Source of the DNA: Oscillospiraceae bacterium
GTDB lineage: Bacteria > Bacillota > Clostridia > Oscillospirales > Oscillospiraceae
Assembly (NCBI GenBank): GCA_017542425.1
Contig: JAFXXH010000058.1
Location: 24,240 to 88,239, forward strand
Length of the DNA: 64,000 bases
Direction of reading: 5' to 3'
In this document: one piece after another, positions 16,136 through 24,880 of the stretch
Layout: every line of letters starts with the position of its first letter
Numbering within the stretch: the first letter of the stretch is position 1
The notes under the pieces: model-generated
Told to the model about the DNA's origin: nothing
The model's input: the letters and a program-made list of their open reading frames with translations, nothing else
The model's database searches: none
Translations under genes and position numbers: made by a program

Positions 16136-16828
16136 ATGGATCAGGTTTTGTTTGATCCGCTGACCGTGGCGGATCTGATTGTCGTGGGGGTATTCCTGCT
16201 GTTTGCCGTCTGGCGGGGCTGGGTGGGGCTGTACAAGAGCTTCATGCCGCTGCTGGTGGCCGTGTGTGCGCTGGTGGGGGCGCTGGTGCTGACGCAGCTC
16301 TTTGCCGGGGCGGCGGCGGACTGGGCCTGGCCGGGGGCGCGGGACTGGGTGTTTCAGCGGGTGGACCTGAGCGCCCTGCGGGGACTGGACGCCGCCGGGC
16401 TTGGGGACGCGCTGGAGGCGCAGCTGCCGCCGACGCTGCTGAACCTGGCGGAGAAGCTGGGGCTGGACCTGGGCGGCTTTGTCCGGGACGCCATGGGCGG
16501 CGCGGCCGCCGGGGCGGCCCAGGTGGCCGAGGACGCAATTACGGCGCTGCTGCGGGCAGTGACGGAGGGCGTGGTGCGGGCGCTTCTGTTCCTGCTGAGC
16601 TGGGGCGCGCTGAGCCTGGTGTTCACGCTAATCATGAAGACGCTGGGCCTGGCGGTGAAGCTGCCGGTGGTCCGGGGCCTGGACCACGCCGGGGGCGCGG
16701 CCATGGGCCTGGCGCTGTGCTTCGCGCTGCTCTACGCCCTGCTCTGGCTGGCCGCGCTGCTGAATCTCACACCCATCCTGGACTTCGCCCGGCACAGCGC
16801 CATACTCGGCTGGATCGGGCGCATCTGA
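16136..16828 (+). CDS. CvpA-like membrane protein
   Basis: The 230-residue protein has four to five hydrophobic segments: two near the N-terminus (about residues 11-30 and 37-58), and the rest in the C-terminal third, separated by a soluble alanine-rich stretch. The N-terminal pattern, DLIVVGVFLLFAVWRGWVGL, resembles CvpA-family proteins of Bacillota. CvpA proteins are inner-membrane proteins of poorly defined role (colicin V production, envelope). The ATG follows AAGGAGGGG. The gene lies before prfB, which has its own promoter. Confidence in the family name is moderate. Confidence 0.65.
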   Translation: MDQVLFDPLTVADLIVVGVFLLFAVWRGWVGLYKSFMPLLVAVCALVGALVLTQLFAGAAADWAWPGARDWVFQRVDLSALRGLDAAGLGDALEAQLPPTLLNLAEKLGLDLGGFVRDAMGGAAAGAAQVAEDAITALLRAVTEGVVRALLFLLSWGALSLVFTLIMKTLGLAVKLPVVRGLDHAGGAAMGLALCFALLYALLWLAALLNLTPILDFARHSAILGWIGRI

Positions 16829-16841
16829 GGGCAAAAAGGGA

Positions 16842-16870
16842 TTGCATCGCGCCCTGGGCTATGCTAAAAT
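16842..16870 (+). promoter_or_regulatory. Sigma-A type promoter of prfB
   Basis: TTGCAT (16842-16847) and TAAAAT (16865-16870) have a 17-base spacer and a TG element just before the -10. It lies about 65 bases before the prfB start. Confidence 0.7.
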
Positions 16871-16936
16871 AAAACGCTATGTATTTTTGAGAAGACCACG
16901 GCGCGAGCTGTGCATCCAGTGCAAGGAGTAGGAACC

Positions 16937-18043
16937 ATGATCGAATTTGACGAATATAAAGGCAAGCTGAACGCCCTGAAGCCCACGCTGACGGACCTGG
17001 GCGGGGCGCTGAAGCTGGACGACGCCCGGCGGGAGCTGGAGGAGCTGCGGGCCGCCCAGGAGCAGGAGGGCTTCTGGAACGACGTGCCCACCGCCCAGAA
17101 AAACCAGCAGCGGGTCAGCCAGCTGGAAAACCGGGTGGAGAAATACGCCCGGCTCTGCGCCGACTGGGACGACCTTTTCACCATCTGCGAGATGGCCATG
17201 GAGGAAAACGACGCCAGTATGCTGCCGGAGCTGCAGGAGGGCTTCGCCCGCTTCCAGGAGGAACTGAACCAGACCCGCCTCCAGACCCTGCTCACCGGGG
17301 AGTACGACGCCAACAACGCCATTCTGACCCTGCACCCCGGCGCGGGGGGCACGGAGGCCCAGGACTGGGCCAGTATGCTCTACCGCATGTACGTCCGCTG
17401 GACCGAGCGCCACGGCTTCAAGTACACGCTGATGGACTGGCAGGACGGGGACGAGGCGGGCATCAAGTCCGCCACCATCAAGATCGAGGGCGAGAACGCC
17501 TACGGCTACCTGAAAAGTGAGAACGGCGTCCACCGCCTGGTGCGCATCTCCCCCTTCGACGCCAACGCCCGCCGCCAGACCAGCTTTGCCGCCGTGGAGG
17601 TCATGCCGGAGATCACCGACAGCACGGAGATCGAGCTGCGGGACGAGGACATCAAGATGGACGTGTACCGCTCCTCCGGCGCGGGGGGCCAGAAGGTCAA
17701 CAAGACCTCCTCCGCCGTGCGCCTGACCCATCTGCCCACCGGCATCGTGGTCAGCTCCCAGGTGGAGCGCAGCCACTTCCAGAACCTGGAAAACTGCAAG
17801 GAGATGCTCCGGGCCAAGCTGGCGGAGATCAAGGAGCGGGAGCACCTGGAGAAGATCAGCGACATCAAGGGCGTCCAGATGAAGATCGACTTCGGCTCGG
17901 CCATCCGCAGCTACGTCTTCATGCCCTATCAATTGGTGAAGGACGCCCGCACGGGCTTTGAGAACGGCAACATCGGCAACGTCATGGACGGCGACATCGA
18001 CGGCTTCATCAACGCCTTCCTGGCCAGCCGGGTGGAAAAGTGA
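16937..18043 (+). CDS. prfB: Peptide chain release factor 2
   Basis: RF2 ends translation at UAA and UGA. The 368-residue product shows the RF2 recognition tripeptide SPF in RISPFDANARRQTSF and the catalytic GGQ loop SGAGGQKVNKT. The ATG at 16937 follows AAGGAG with normal spacing. The reading frame is continuous from start to stop: there is no in-frame UGA with a CUU slip site near codon 25, so the programmed +1 frameshift that many bacteria use to autoregulate RF2 is absent here. It stands between a CvpA-like gene and two CapA genes with no evident functional link. Confidence 0.96.
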   Translation: MIEFDEYKGKLNALKPTLTDLGGALKLDDARRELEELRAAQEQEGFWNDVPTAQKNQQRVSQLENRVEKYARLCADWDDLFTICEMAMEENDASMLPELQEGFARFQEELNQTRLQTLLTGEYDANNAILTLHPGAGGTEAQDWASMLYRMYVRWTERHGFKYTLMDWQDGDEAGIKSATIKIEGENAYGYLKSENGVHRLVRISPFDANARRQTSFAAVEVMPEITDSTEIELRDEDIKMDVYRSSGAGGQKVNKTSSAVRLTHLPTGIVVSSQVERSHFQNLENCKEMLRAKLAEIKEREHLEKISDIKGVQMKIDFGSAIRSYVFMPYQLVKDARTGFENGNIGNVMDGDIDGFINAFLASRVEK

Positions 18044-18077
18044 GCGCCGTGAGACGACAGAGAGAGGGGACCGAGCC

Positions 18078-19184
18078 ATGGGCAAACGCTTCCTGCTGAT
18101 CGCGCTGATTCTGGCGCTGGCGGTGCTGGGCGGCACGGCCAAGGTGCTGCACACGTCCGAACCGCAGACCGAGGGCCCGGCGCAGACGGGCGACCGCGCC
18201 GAACCGGCCTCCGCCGACGACCCGGCGGAGGCGGACGAGAACGCCCCGCAGTATTACACCCTGAGCTTCATCGGGGACTGCACCCTGGCCAGCGTGCCCT
18301 ATTACCGCAATTCCCCCGTAGGCTTTGAGGCGGTGGTGGGGAAGAACTACGACTATCCCTTCGCCCAAACCGCGCAGTTTTTTGAAGACGACGACCTGAC
18401 CTTTGCCAACCTGGAGTGTGCCCTGACCGACTCCAACCAGGCTGCGGAAAAGACCTTCCTCTTCAAAGCGCCCCAGGACTACGCCAAGATCATGTCCTCC
18501 GGCAGCGTGGAGTTCGTCTCCCTGGCCAACAACCATGTGATGGACTACGGCCAGCAGGGCTATGACGACACCCTGGCGGCCCTGGAGGCGGAGGGCATCG
18601 ACTGGATCGGCCGGGACGAATGGCTGGTCTACGAGCTGCCCGGCGGCCTGCGCCTGGGGATTTATTCGGAGTTCTACGACCATGTGAACGAGGTGCGCAC
18701 CCAGGTCTCCCAGCTGCGCCACACCGACGCCGACTTTGTCATCGCCGCCTTCCACTGGGGGCAGGAGGGGCAGTATCAGCCCAACTCCGACCAGATCGAA
18801 AAGGCCCACACCGCCATCGACTGCGGGGCCGACTTTGTCTACGGCAGCCACCCCCACACGGTCCAGCCCATCGAGATCTACAAGGGCGTACCCATCTACT
18901 ACAGCTTCGGCAACTGGATCTTCGGCGGCAACACCAACCCCAGCGACACGGACACCTTCTTCCTGCGCATGACCCTGGCCCTGTATCCCGAGGACCGGCA
19001 TGTGGAGATCGTCTCCCTGGAGAACGTGCCCTGCGCCTTCAGCGGCACGGCGGGGAGCAACAACTACCAACCCGTGGCGCTGGAGGAGGGCAGCGAGGCC
19101 TATGAGCGGGTGCTGAGCAAGCTGGGCGGCGACTTCTCCGGGGCCAATCTGACCATCAGCTACGGCCTGGGCAAGGACGACTGA
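18078..19184 (+). CDS. CapA-family (poly-gamma-glutamate capsule type) surface protein, paralogue 1
   Basis: The 368-residue protein has an N-terminal signal anchor (about residues 5-22), a short acidic linker and a PGA_cap (CapA) domain of the metallophosphatase fold: FIGDCTL with the first metal ligand, FVSLANNHVMDYG, then FHWGQEG and GSHPHTVQPIE. Such proteins sit on the outer face of the membrane; in Bacillus, CapA takes part in poly-gamma-glutamate export, but most family members have no proven substrate. No capB/capC genes are nearby. It is followed six bases later by a second paralogue. Confidence 0.88.
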   Translation: MGKRFLLIALILALAVLGGTAKVLHTSEPQTEGPAQTGDRAEPASADDPAEADENAPQYYTLSFIGDCTLASVPYYRNSPVGFEAVVGKNYDYPFAQTAQFFEDDDLTFANLECALTDSNQAAEKTFLFKAPQDYAKIMSSGSVEFVSLANNHVMDYGQQGYDDTLAALEAEGIDWIGRDEWLVYELPGGLRLGIYSEFYDHVNEVRTQVSQLRHTDADFVIAAFHWGQEGQYQPNSDQIEKAHTAIDCGADFVYGSHPHTVQPIEIYKGVPIYYSFGNWIFGGNTNPSDTDTFFLRMTLALYPEDRHVEIVSLENVPCAFSGTAGSNNYQPVALEEGSEAYERVLSKLGGDFSGANLTISYGLGKDD

Positions 19185-19190
19185 GGCACG

Positions 19191-20294
19191 ATGAAAAAGA
19201 CGCTACTCCTGATCCTCTGCACCCTGGCGCTGGCCGCCGGGGGCGTCCTGGCGCTGCGCTTTGCCCTGCCCGCTTCCGCCCCGGCCCCCACGCCCACAAC
19301 CCTGCCCGCCGCCAGCCCCGCCCCCAGCCTGGCCCCGGAGACCCCGGCGCCCACGGAGACCCCGGAGGCGGCGTATTACACCCTGAGCTTCGTGGGGGAC
19401 TGCACCCTGGGCTCCTCCCCGAAGTTTCCCTCCGCTTACAGCTTTCAGAACGTGGTAGGGGAGAACTACGCCTGGCCCTTCGCCGCCACGCGGCAGTATC
19501 TGGAGGACGACTATCTGACCATCGCCAACATGGAGGGGGTCTTCACCACCGCCACGGAGGCCAAAGAGGCCCTGTTCACCTTCAAAGCCGACCCGGTCTA
19601 CGCCAGGGTCTTTTCATCCGGCTCCGTGGAGCTGGTGAGCCTGGGGAACAACCACGCCGGGGACTATCTGGAACCGGGCCGGGCCGACACCCGGGCCGCG
19701 CTGGAGGCCGAGGGGGTCCTGTATGCGGATGAAAACGGCGTCTGCCTCTACCAGCGGGGCGACGGCCCCCTGGTGGGGGTCTACGCCAAGCTCTACCCCA
19801 CTGCCTGGCAGGTGACCGAGGGGGTCCGGCGGCTCCGGGAAGCGGGCGCGGAACTGATCGTCGTGGCGGCCCACTGGGGCCTGGAGGGGAGCTATCGTCC
19901 CACCCTGGACCAGCTGACGGCGGGCCGCGCCGCCATCGACGCCGGGGCGGACATCGTCTACGGCGCGCATCCCCATGTGCTCCAGCCCGTGGAGGGCTAC
20001 GCCGGGGGCCTGATCCTCTACTCCCTGGGCAACTGGAGCTTCGGCGGCAACACCGCCCCCCAGGACCGGGACACCGCCATCGTCCAGGTGCGCTTCCGCC
20101 GGGACCCGGACGGGACGCTGACGCTGGACGCGTGCAGCGCCGTCCCCTGCTCCCTCTCCGGCAGCGCCGGGTACAACGACTACCAGCCCACCCCCTACGA
20201 GCCGGACGCCCCGGGCTACGCCCGGGTCATGCGCAAGCTGAACGGCAGCTTTGACGGAGAAGACCTGACCGTAGATTACAGCACCTTGCGCTGA
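19191..20294 (+). CDS. CapA-family surface protein, paralogue 2
   Basis: The 367-residue protein has a clear signal peptide or anchor, a Pro/Ala/Thr-rich linker (about residues 28-58) and the same PGA_cap core: FVGDCTLGSS, LVSLGNNHAGDY, VVAAHWGLEGSYRP and GAHPHVLQPVEGY. It ends like its neighbour, with SGSAGYNDYQP, which parallels SGTAGSNNYQP. The two genes are tandem duplicates that have diverged, and this one has the longer linker. A strong hairpin follows its stop, so the pair ends a transcript. Confidence 0.88.
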   Translation: MKKTLLLILCTLALAAGGVLALRFALPASAPAPTPTTLPAASPAPSLAPETPAPTETPEAAYYTLSFVGDCTLGSSPKFPSAYSFQNVVGENYAWPFAATRQYLEDDYLTIANMEGVFTTATEAKEALFTFKADPVYARVFSSGSVELVSLGNNHAGDYLEPGRADTRAALEAEGVLYADENGVCLYQRGDGPLVGVYAKLYPTAWQVTEGVRRLREAGAELIVVAAHWGLEGSYRPTLDQLTAGRAAIDAGADIVYGAHPHVLQPVEGYAGGLILYSLGNWSFGGNTAPQDRDTAIVQVRFRRDPDGTLTLDACSAVPCSLSGSAGYNDYQPTPYEPDAPGYARVMRKLNGSFDGEDLTVDYSTLR

Positions 20295-20298
20295 GCAT

Positions 20299-20334
20299 AC
20301 GACGCCGAAGGAAGGCAAATTCCTTCGGCGTCGT
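20299..20334 (+). terminator. Terminator after the CapA pair
   Basis: A 15-base perfect stem (arms 20299-20313 and 20320-20334, GACGCCGAAGGAA core) with a six-base loop. The following U-run is weak (CTTGTCC). Confidence 0.75.
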
Positions 20335-20441
20335 CTTGTCCTGCCTCGGCTTTTGTGCGCTCTCGCCGGAATATAACATAAAATGATGCAATCCATGGGT
20401 AAAATAACCAGAGCATACCATGGAAAAGAGGGTGTCAAGGG

Positions 20442-22133
20442 ATGGAAAAGACCTGTCCGAAGTGCGGCAAGGCGCTCCCGGAGGACGCCGCCGTCTGCCC
20501 GGACTGCGGCGCGGCGGTGACGGCGGGGGAGCGGGACGCGGCGCTGTTTACCCAGATCTCGGCGGAGACCGAGGGCTGGCGGAACCGGGAGCGGCGCAAG
20601 CGCAGCCGGGAGGAGTGGCTGCCCAAGCTGCTCATCGGCGCGGTGGCGCTGGTGGCGGTGCTGACGGTGCTGCTGATCATCGCCTCCCAGGCGGAAAACC
20701 GGGTCCTGCGGGCCATTCACGGCGGACAGTATGAAGCGGCCGCCACAATCTACTGGAACGACCCCGGCCTGGCCGAACACGGTAGCGAGCGGGTGGACCT
20801 GGCAGTGCTGGAAGAGGCCGACAGGCTGACCGCACGCTTCGCCGCCCACGAACTGGACGGGGACACGGCGGCCCGGGACATCTCCACCCTGAGCACCATC
20901 GGCCGGGGCGGCGAGCAGCTCACGGACCTGGTGACCCGCTTCCGCGATCTGGCCGAGTCCCGGACCCACATGGACCAGGCCAAGGCCCTGGCCCTGGAGG
21001 GGGACTACCTGGGGGCCAGAGCGGAATACCTGCTGGTACACGAGGACGACAGCGACTATGCCGAGGCCCGGCAGAAGGCCGCCGACTGCCTCAGCGACTA
21101 CGGGGACCGGGTGATCCGGGAGGCGGACAAGGAGCTCGAGCGCGGCGACTATGCCGAGGCCCTGCGGGTGGTCACGGCGGGGGAACAGGCCCTGCTGGAC
21201 TATGAGTTCTTCTATGAGAAGCTGGACCAGAAGCACCGGGACTGCGCCGCGCTGCTGGAGGAAAACCTGCTGAAGCGGGCCGCCGAGCTGGAGAGCAACG
21301 GCTCCTACCGGGTGGCGGCGGAGCTGCTGCGCTCCCACATCGAGGAGTTCTCCCTGAGCGGCGAGGCCCTGCTGGCCGGCTATGAGCGCTGCGTGGCCGA
21401 GGCTTTGAACGACGATCTGGACAAGGCCAAAACGGAGGCGGAGCAGCTCTTCGACGCCGGGCGCTACGCGGAGGCCTTCGCGGTCCTGGACGCCCTGGCG
21501 GAGCGGACCGACATCCCGGCGGAGCGCCGGGAGGCGGTGCTGAGCGAGCTGGAGCATCGCTACGCCGAACGCATGATCGCCCAGGCGAGAGAGCGCTTCG
21601 GCGGCGTGCGGGACAACCTGCCCCAGGCCATCGCCATATTGCGGGAGGCCATGCACGTCCGGGAGCTGGACGACATCGCCGCCTACTGGGAGGAACTGAA
21701 CCAGTATCTGCCCTATTCCCTGGCCACGGACGACTATATTGAAAAGAAAGGCGTCATCTTCCGCTCCACCAGCTCCTTCGACGCCCGCAACGGCGTCAGT
21801 TATACCGAGGGCTGGATCTGGGGCGACAACCAGAGCGAGCTGACCTTCCGCCTGGACGGGGAATACGACCGCTTCCGGGCCACCTTCGCCGTGCGCCGGG
21901 ACGACAACCGGGCCGCCAGCGCGTATTTTGAACTCTACTGCGACGGGGAACTGGTCTACACCTCCCCCCGGCTGGACCACAGCCAGACCCAGCCCATCGG
22001 CGTGGACGTGTTCCTCCAGCCCTGCCAGCGGCTGACCGTCCGCTTCCTGAACAGCTACACCGTCAGCGGCACGGAGTCCGGCTACTGCTACCACGGCCTG
22101 TGCAGCCCGATTCTGACGAAGGCTTTGCCCTGA
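20442..22133 (+). CDS. Zinc-ribbon, single-pass membrane protein with helical repeats and C-terminal beta domain
   Basis: The 563-residue protein starts with a zinc ribbon (CPKCGKALPEDAAVCPDCG, four cysteines), then a basic stretch and one membrane helix (about residues 66-87). Residues 95-420 are predominantly helical with TPR-like degenerate repeats rich in paired acidic and Tyr-Ala-Glu segments. The last 125 residues read as beta strands and resemble an NPCBM-type carbohydrate-binding domain. The ribbon would lie in the cytoplasm and the repeats outside. No function is known to me. It precedes a biotin ligase gene by 14 bases, so the two are probably cotranscribed. Confidence 0.75.
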   Translation: MEKTCPKCGKALPEDAAVCPDCGAAVTAGERDAALFTQISAETEGWRNRERRKRSREEWLPKLLIGAVALVAVLTVLLIIASQAENRVLRAIHGGQYEAAATIYWNDPGLAEHGSERVDLAVLEEADRLTARFAAHELDGDTAARDISTLSTIGRGGEQLTDLVTRFRDLAESRTHMDQAKALALEGDYLGARAEYLLVHEDDSDYAEARQKAADCLSDYGDRVIREADKELERGDYAEALRVVTAGEQALLDYEFFYEKLDQKHRDCAALLEENLLKRAAELESNGSYRVAAELLRSHIEEFSLSGEALLAGYERCVAEALNDDLDKAKTEAEQLFDAGRYAEAFAVLDALAERTDIPAERREAVLSELEHRYAERMIAQARERFGGVRDNLPQAIAILREAMHVRELDDIAAYWEELNQYLPYSLATDDYIEKKGVIFRSTSSFDARNGVSYTEGWIWGDNQSELTFRLDGEYDRFRATFAVRRDDNRAASAYFELYCDGELVYTSPRLDHSQTQPIGVDVFLQPCQRLTVRFLNSYTVSGTESGYCYHGLCSPILTKALP

Positions 22134-22147
22134 AAGGCGGCGGGCTT

Positions 22148-22900
22148 ATGACGGAGCGGGAGGCCCTGCATGGGCTGCTGCAAGAGGCGGGGCTGCTGGA
22201 GGGCCCGGAGCCGCTGCTCTGGCGCTGGGAGGAGACGCTGGACTCCACCCTCAGCGAGTGCTTCCGCATCCTGAAAAGCGGCGCGGCGCGGCGCTGCCTG
22301 GTCTTGGCCGACGCCCAGACCGCCGGGCGGGGACGGCTGGGGAGAAGCTTTTTCTCTCCCCCCGGCGCGGGGCTGTATCTCTCGGTGGGCTTCTCCTCAA
22401 AGGGGGGCGCGGCCGACGCGGTGGGCATCACCACCTACGCGGCGGTGGCCACGGCGGAGCGCATCGAGGCGCTGACGGGGCTGCACTGCGGCATCAAGTG
22501 GGTCAACGACCTCTTTCTGGCGGGCCGGAAGGTCTGCGGCATCCTGACCGAAGCCGAGGGCCCCTATGTGGCGGTGGGCGTGGGCGTCAACCTGACGGCC
22601 TCCGCCGTGCCGGAGGAGCTGCGGGACATCGTGGGCTGGCTGGACCGGCCCGACATCCGCGTCCCCCTGGCCGCCGGACTGACGGGCGCGCTGCTGCGCT
22701 ACCGCCCCGGCGAGCTGGGCCACATGGCCGAATACCGCCGCCGCAGCACCGTCCTGGGTCAGCGCGTCCGCTTCACGGAACACGGCAGGGAGCGCCAGGG
22801 CCGGGCTACGGCCATCCGGGACGACGGGGCCCTGGTGGTCCAGACCGCCACAGGCCAGCGGGTCCTCCAGAGCGGGGAGGTCTCCGTGCGGGGGATCTAA
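22148..22900 (+). CDS. birA: Biotin--[biotin carboxyl-carrier protein] ligase, catalytic-domain type
   Basis: The 250-residue enzyme adenylates biotin and joins it to the lysine of carrier proteins. Visible motifs are AGRGRLGRSFFSP (the biotinyl-AMP loop), IKWVNDLFLAGRKVCGIL and the small C-terminal SH3-like domain. It lacks the N-terminal winged-helix domain of the E. coli type, so it should not act as the biotin operon repressor. I use the ATG at 22148 because the segment before it would overlap the upstream gene out of character. No carboxylase genes are close. Confidence 0.92.
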   Translation: MTEREALHGLLQEAGLLEGPEPLLWRWEETLDSTLSECFRILKSGAARRCLVLADAQTAGRGRLGRSFFSPPGAGLYLSVGFSSKGGAADAVGITTYAAVATAERIEALTGLHCGIKWVNDLFLAGRKVCGILTEAEGPYVAVGVGVNLTASAVPEELRDIVGWLDRPDIRVPLAAGLTGALLRYRPGELGHMAEYRRRSTVLGQRVRFTEHGRERQGRATAIRDDGALVVQTATGQRVLQSGEVSVRGI

Positions 22901-22915
22901 AACAGAAAACGCAAA

Positions 22916-22946
22916 GGCCGACGAAGGGCGCACGCCTTCCGTCGGC
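22916..22946 (+). terminator. Terminator after birA
   Basis: Arms GCCGACGAAGG and CCTTCCGTCGGC pair with one bulge; a CTTTTT run follows ten bases later. Confidence 0.65.
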
Positions 22947-23026
22947 CCTGCGCTTTTTGCGCCGGTGCGGCGGCGGGCGCAGAGAATCGCCCCCGCCCGC
23001 CGCCGCGCCGCTGTGCAATCTGCCTA

Positions 23027-23055
23027 TTTACTTTCACACGCTGCTGTGGTAAAAT
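23027..23055 (+). promoter_or_regulatory. Candidate promoter of the histidine operon
   Basis: TTTACT (23027-23032) and TAAAAT (23050-23055) with a 17-base spacer, 59 bases before hisZ. I see no T-box specifier structure or leader peptide with His codons in the short leader. Confidence 0.55.
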
Positions 23056-23113
23056 ACAAAAATCACGCATACCCGGCGCTTTGGGGCCGGAATCCTGGGA
23101 AAGCGGGGGTTTT

Positions 23114-24247
23114 ATGGACGCAAATCTGGACTGCCTGACCGGGGCGGAGCGCGCCGGACTGGCGCTGCGGGCCATGTATCGGAGCTGGGGCTTTTCGCAG
23201 TACCGCATGAACAAATTTGAGGAATACGATCTCTACGCCCAAAACCGGGACGTACTGGCGGCGGAGCAGATTCTGAGCTTCACCGGGCCGGACGGGCGGC
23301 TCATGGCCCTCAAGCCGGACGTGACCCTCTCCATCGTCCGCAACACCCGGGACAGCGCCGGGGGCGTTCGCAAGCTGTATTACAGCGAGAAGGTCTATCG
23401 GGCCGAGCGGGGCGGACCCTTCCGGGAGCTGAGTCAGGTGGGCCTGGAGTGTCTGGGCGAACTGGACGACTGCACCCTGACCCAGGTGCTGCTGCTGGCG
23501 GCGGAGAGTCTGCGCCTGCTGGCCCCCGGCGCGCCGGGGACGGCCTGCCCTGCGGCGGACTGGCTGCTGGCCGTGTCCCAGCCGGACCTGACGGCCCAGC
23601 TTCTGGACCGGGCGGGCCTGAACGCCGCCGCTCGCGCCGCGGCCTGGGACTGCATCGCCAAAAAGACCCCCCACGAGCTGCGCCGGGTCTGCCGGGAGGC
23701 CGGGGCTTCGGAGGAATCCGCCGGGGCGCTGGAGCAGCTGCTCCGCTGCACCGGCAGTCCGGCGGAGGCCCTGCCCGTGCTGCGGGCGCTGGGCTGCGGC
23801 GGGGAGGCGCTGGAGGGTTTTTCCCGCATCCTGGCGGCCCTGGAGCGCCTGGGCCTGGGGGAGCGGCTGCTGGTGGACTTCTCCGCCGCCGGGGAGCTGG
23901 ACTATTATAACGGCCTGGTGTTCCGGGGCTATGTGGGCGGCGTGCCCGACGCGGTGCTCAGCGGCGGGCGCTATGACCGGCTGCTGGAGCGCTTTGGCCG
24001 CCGGGACCGGGCGGCGGGCTTTGCCGTCAGCCTGGATCTGTTGGAGCGCCTCTGGGAGCGCCCGGAGGACACGGACTGCGACTTGCTGCTGCGCTACGGC
24101 CCGGGCGCGGACCCGGCGGCCCTGGCGGAGGCGGTGCGCGCCCGCCAGGCGGCGGGAGCGCGGGTGGACGCCCAGCGCGCCGCCCCGGACGGGCTGCGCT
24201 ATGGCAGGATGGAAGACTATGCAGAGAGCGGGGTGGAGACGCGATGA
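23114..24247 (+). CDS. hisZ: ATP phosphoribosyltransferase regulatory subunit
   Basis: HisZ is a histidyl-tRNA synthetase-like protein without aminoacylation activity that forms a hetero-octamer with short HisG. The 377-residue product has the class II aaRS signatures RNTRDSAGGVRKLYYSEKVYR and, near the end, GLVFRGYVGGVPDAVLSGGRYD, but no anticodon-binding domain. The ATG at 23114 follows AGCGGGGG. It is the first gene of the operon and overlaps hisG by four bases, which suits a stoichiometric complex. Confidence 0.93.
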   Translation: MDANLDCLTGAERAGLALRAMYRSWGFSQYRMNKFEEYDLYAQNRDVLAAEQILSFTGPDGRLMALKPDVTLSIVRNTRDSAGGVRKLYYSEKVYRAERGGPFRELSQVGLECLGELDDCTLTQVLLLAAESLRLLAPGAPGTACPAADWLLAVSQPDLTAQLLDRAGLNAAARAAAWDCIAKKTPHELRRVCREAGASEESAGALEQLLRCTGSPAEALPVLRALGCGGEALEGFSRILAALERLGLGERLLVDFSAAGELDYYNGLVFRGYVGGVPDAVLSGGRYDRLLERFGRRDRAAGFAVSLDLLERLWERPEDTDCDLLLRYGPGADPAALAEAVRARQAAGARVDAQRAAPDGLRYGRMEDYAESGVETR

Positions 24248-24876
24248 AAGACTGTCTGACTGTGGCGCTGCCCAAGGGGCGGCTGGGGGAACAGGTCTAC
24301 GCCCGCTTTGCCGCCGCCGGATACCCCTGCCCCGGCCTCACCGGGGACAGCCGCCGCCTGATCTTTGAGACGGAGGACGGCGCGCTGCGCTACTTTTGGT
24401 CCAAGCCCTCGGACGTGGGGGCCTATGTGGAGCGGGGCGCGGCGGACCTGGGCGTGGCGGGCCGGGACATCCTGCTGGAGTACCGCCCGGCGGTCTACGA
24501 ACTCCAGGACCTGGGCCTGGGCCTGTGCCGCATGGCGGTGGCCGCCAAACGGGGCTTCCGGGACGACCGGCGGCGCACCCTGCGGGTAGCCACGAAGTTC
24601 AGCCGCATCGCACGGGACTACTACGCCTCCCTGGGGCGGGACATCGACGTGATCCACCTGAACGGCAGCATCGAACTGGCCCCGATTCTGGACCTTTCGG
24701 ACGTGATCGTGGACATCGTGGAGACGGGCACGACATTGAAGGAGAACGAGCTGGAGGTGGTGGAGACCATCCTCCCCATCAGCGCCAGACTGATCGCAAA
24801 CAAGGCCGGCTATGCCTTCCACAAGCGCCGCATCGACGCGCTGGCGGCGGCCCTGGCCTTCGATTCGGAGGAATGA
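24244..24876 (+). CDS. hisG: ATP phosphoribosyltransferase, short form
   Basis: It catalyses the first committed step of histidine synthesis, joining ATP and PRPP. At 210 residues it lacks the C-terminal regulatory domain of long HisG, so it needs HisZ. Motifs are LPKGRLGEQ at the start, VAGRDILLEYRP and the signature DVIVDIVETGTTLKEN. The start overlaps the hisZ stop. Feedback inhibition by histidine in this form acts through HisZ, by family knowledge. Confidence 0.97.
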   Translation: MKDCLTVALPKGRLGEQVYARFAAAGYPCPGLTGDSRRLIFETEDGALRYFWSKPSDVGAYVERGAADLGVAGRDILLEYRPAVYELQDLGLGLCRMAVAAKRGFRDDRRRTLRVATKFSRIARDYYASLGRDIDVIHLNGSIELAPILDLSDVIVDIVETGTTLKENELEVVETILPISARLIANKAGYAFHKRRIDALAAALAFDSEE

Positions 24877-24880
24877 GAGC

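Noticed and set aside
16937..17020. Programmed frameshift site in prfB
   Set aside because: The frame is continuous from ATG to the end and no CTTTGA slip site is present.
22947..23113. T-box or histidine leader peptide before hisZ
   Set aside because: The leader is too short and no specifier loop, T-box sequence or run of histidine codons is visible.
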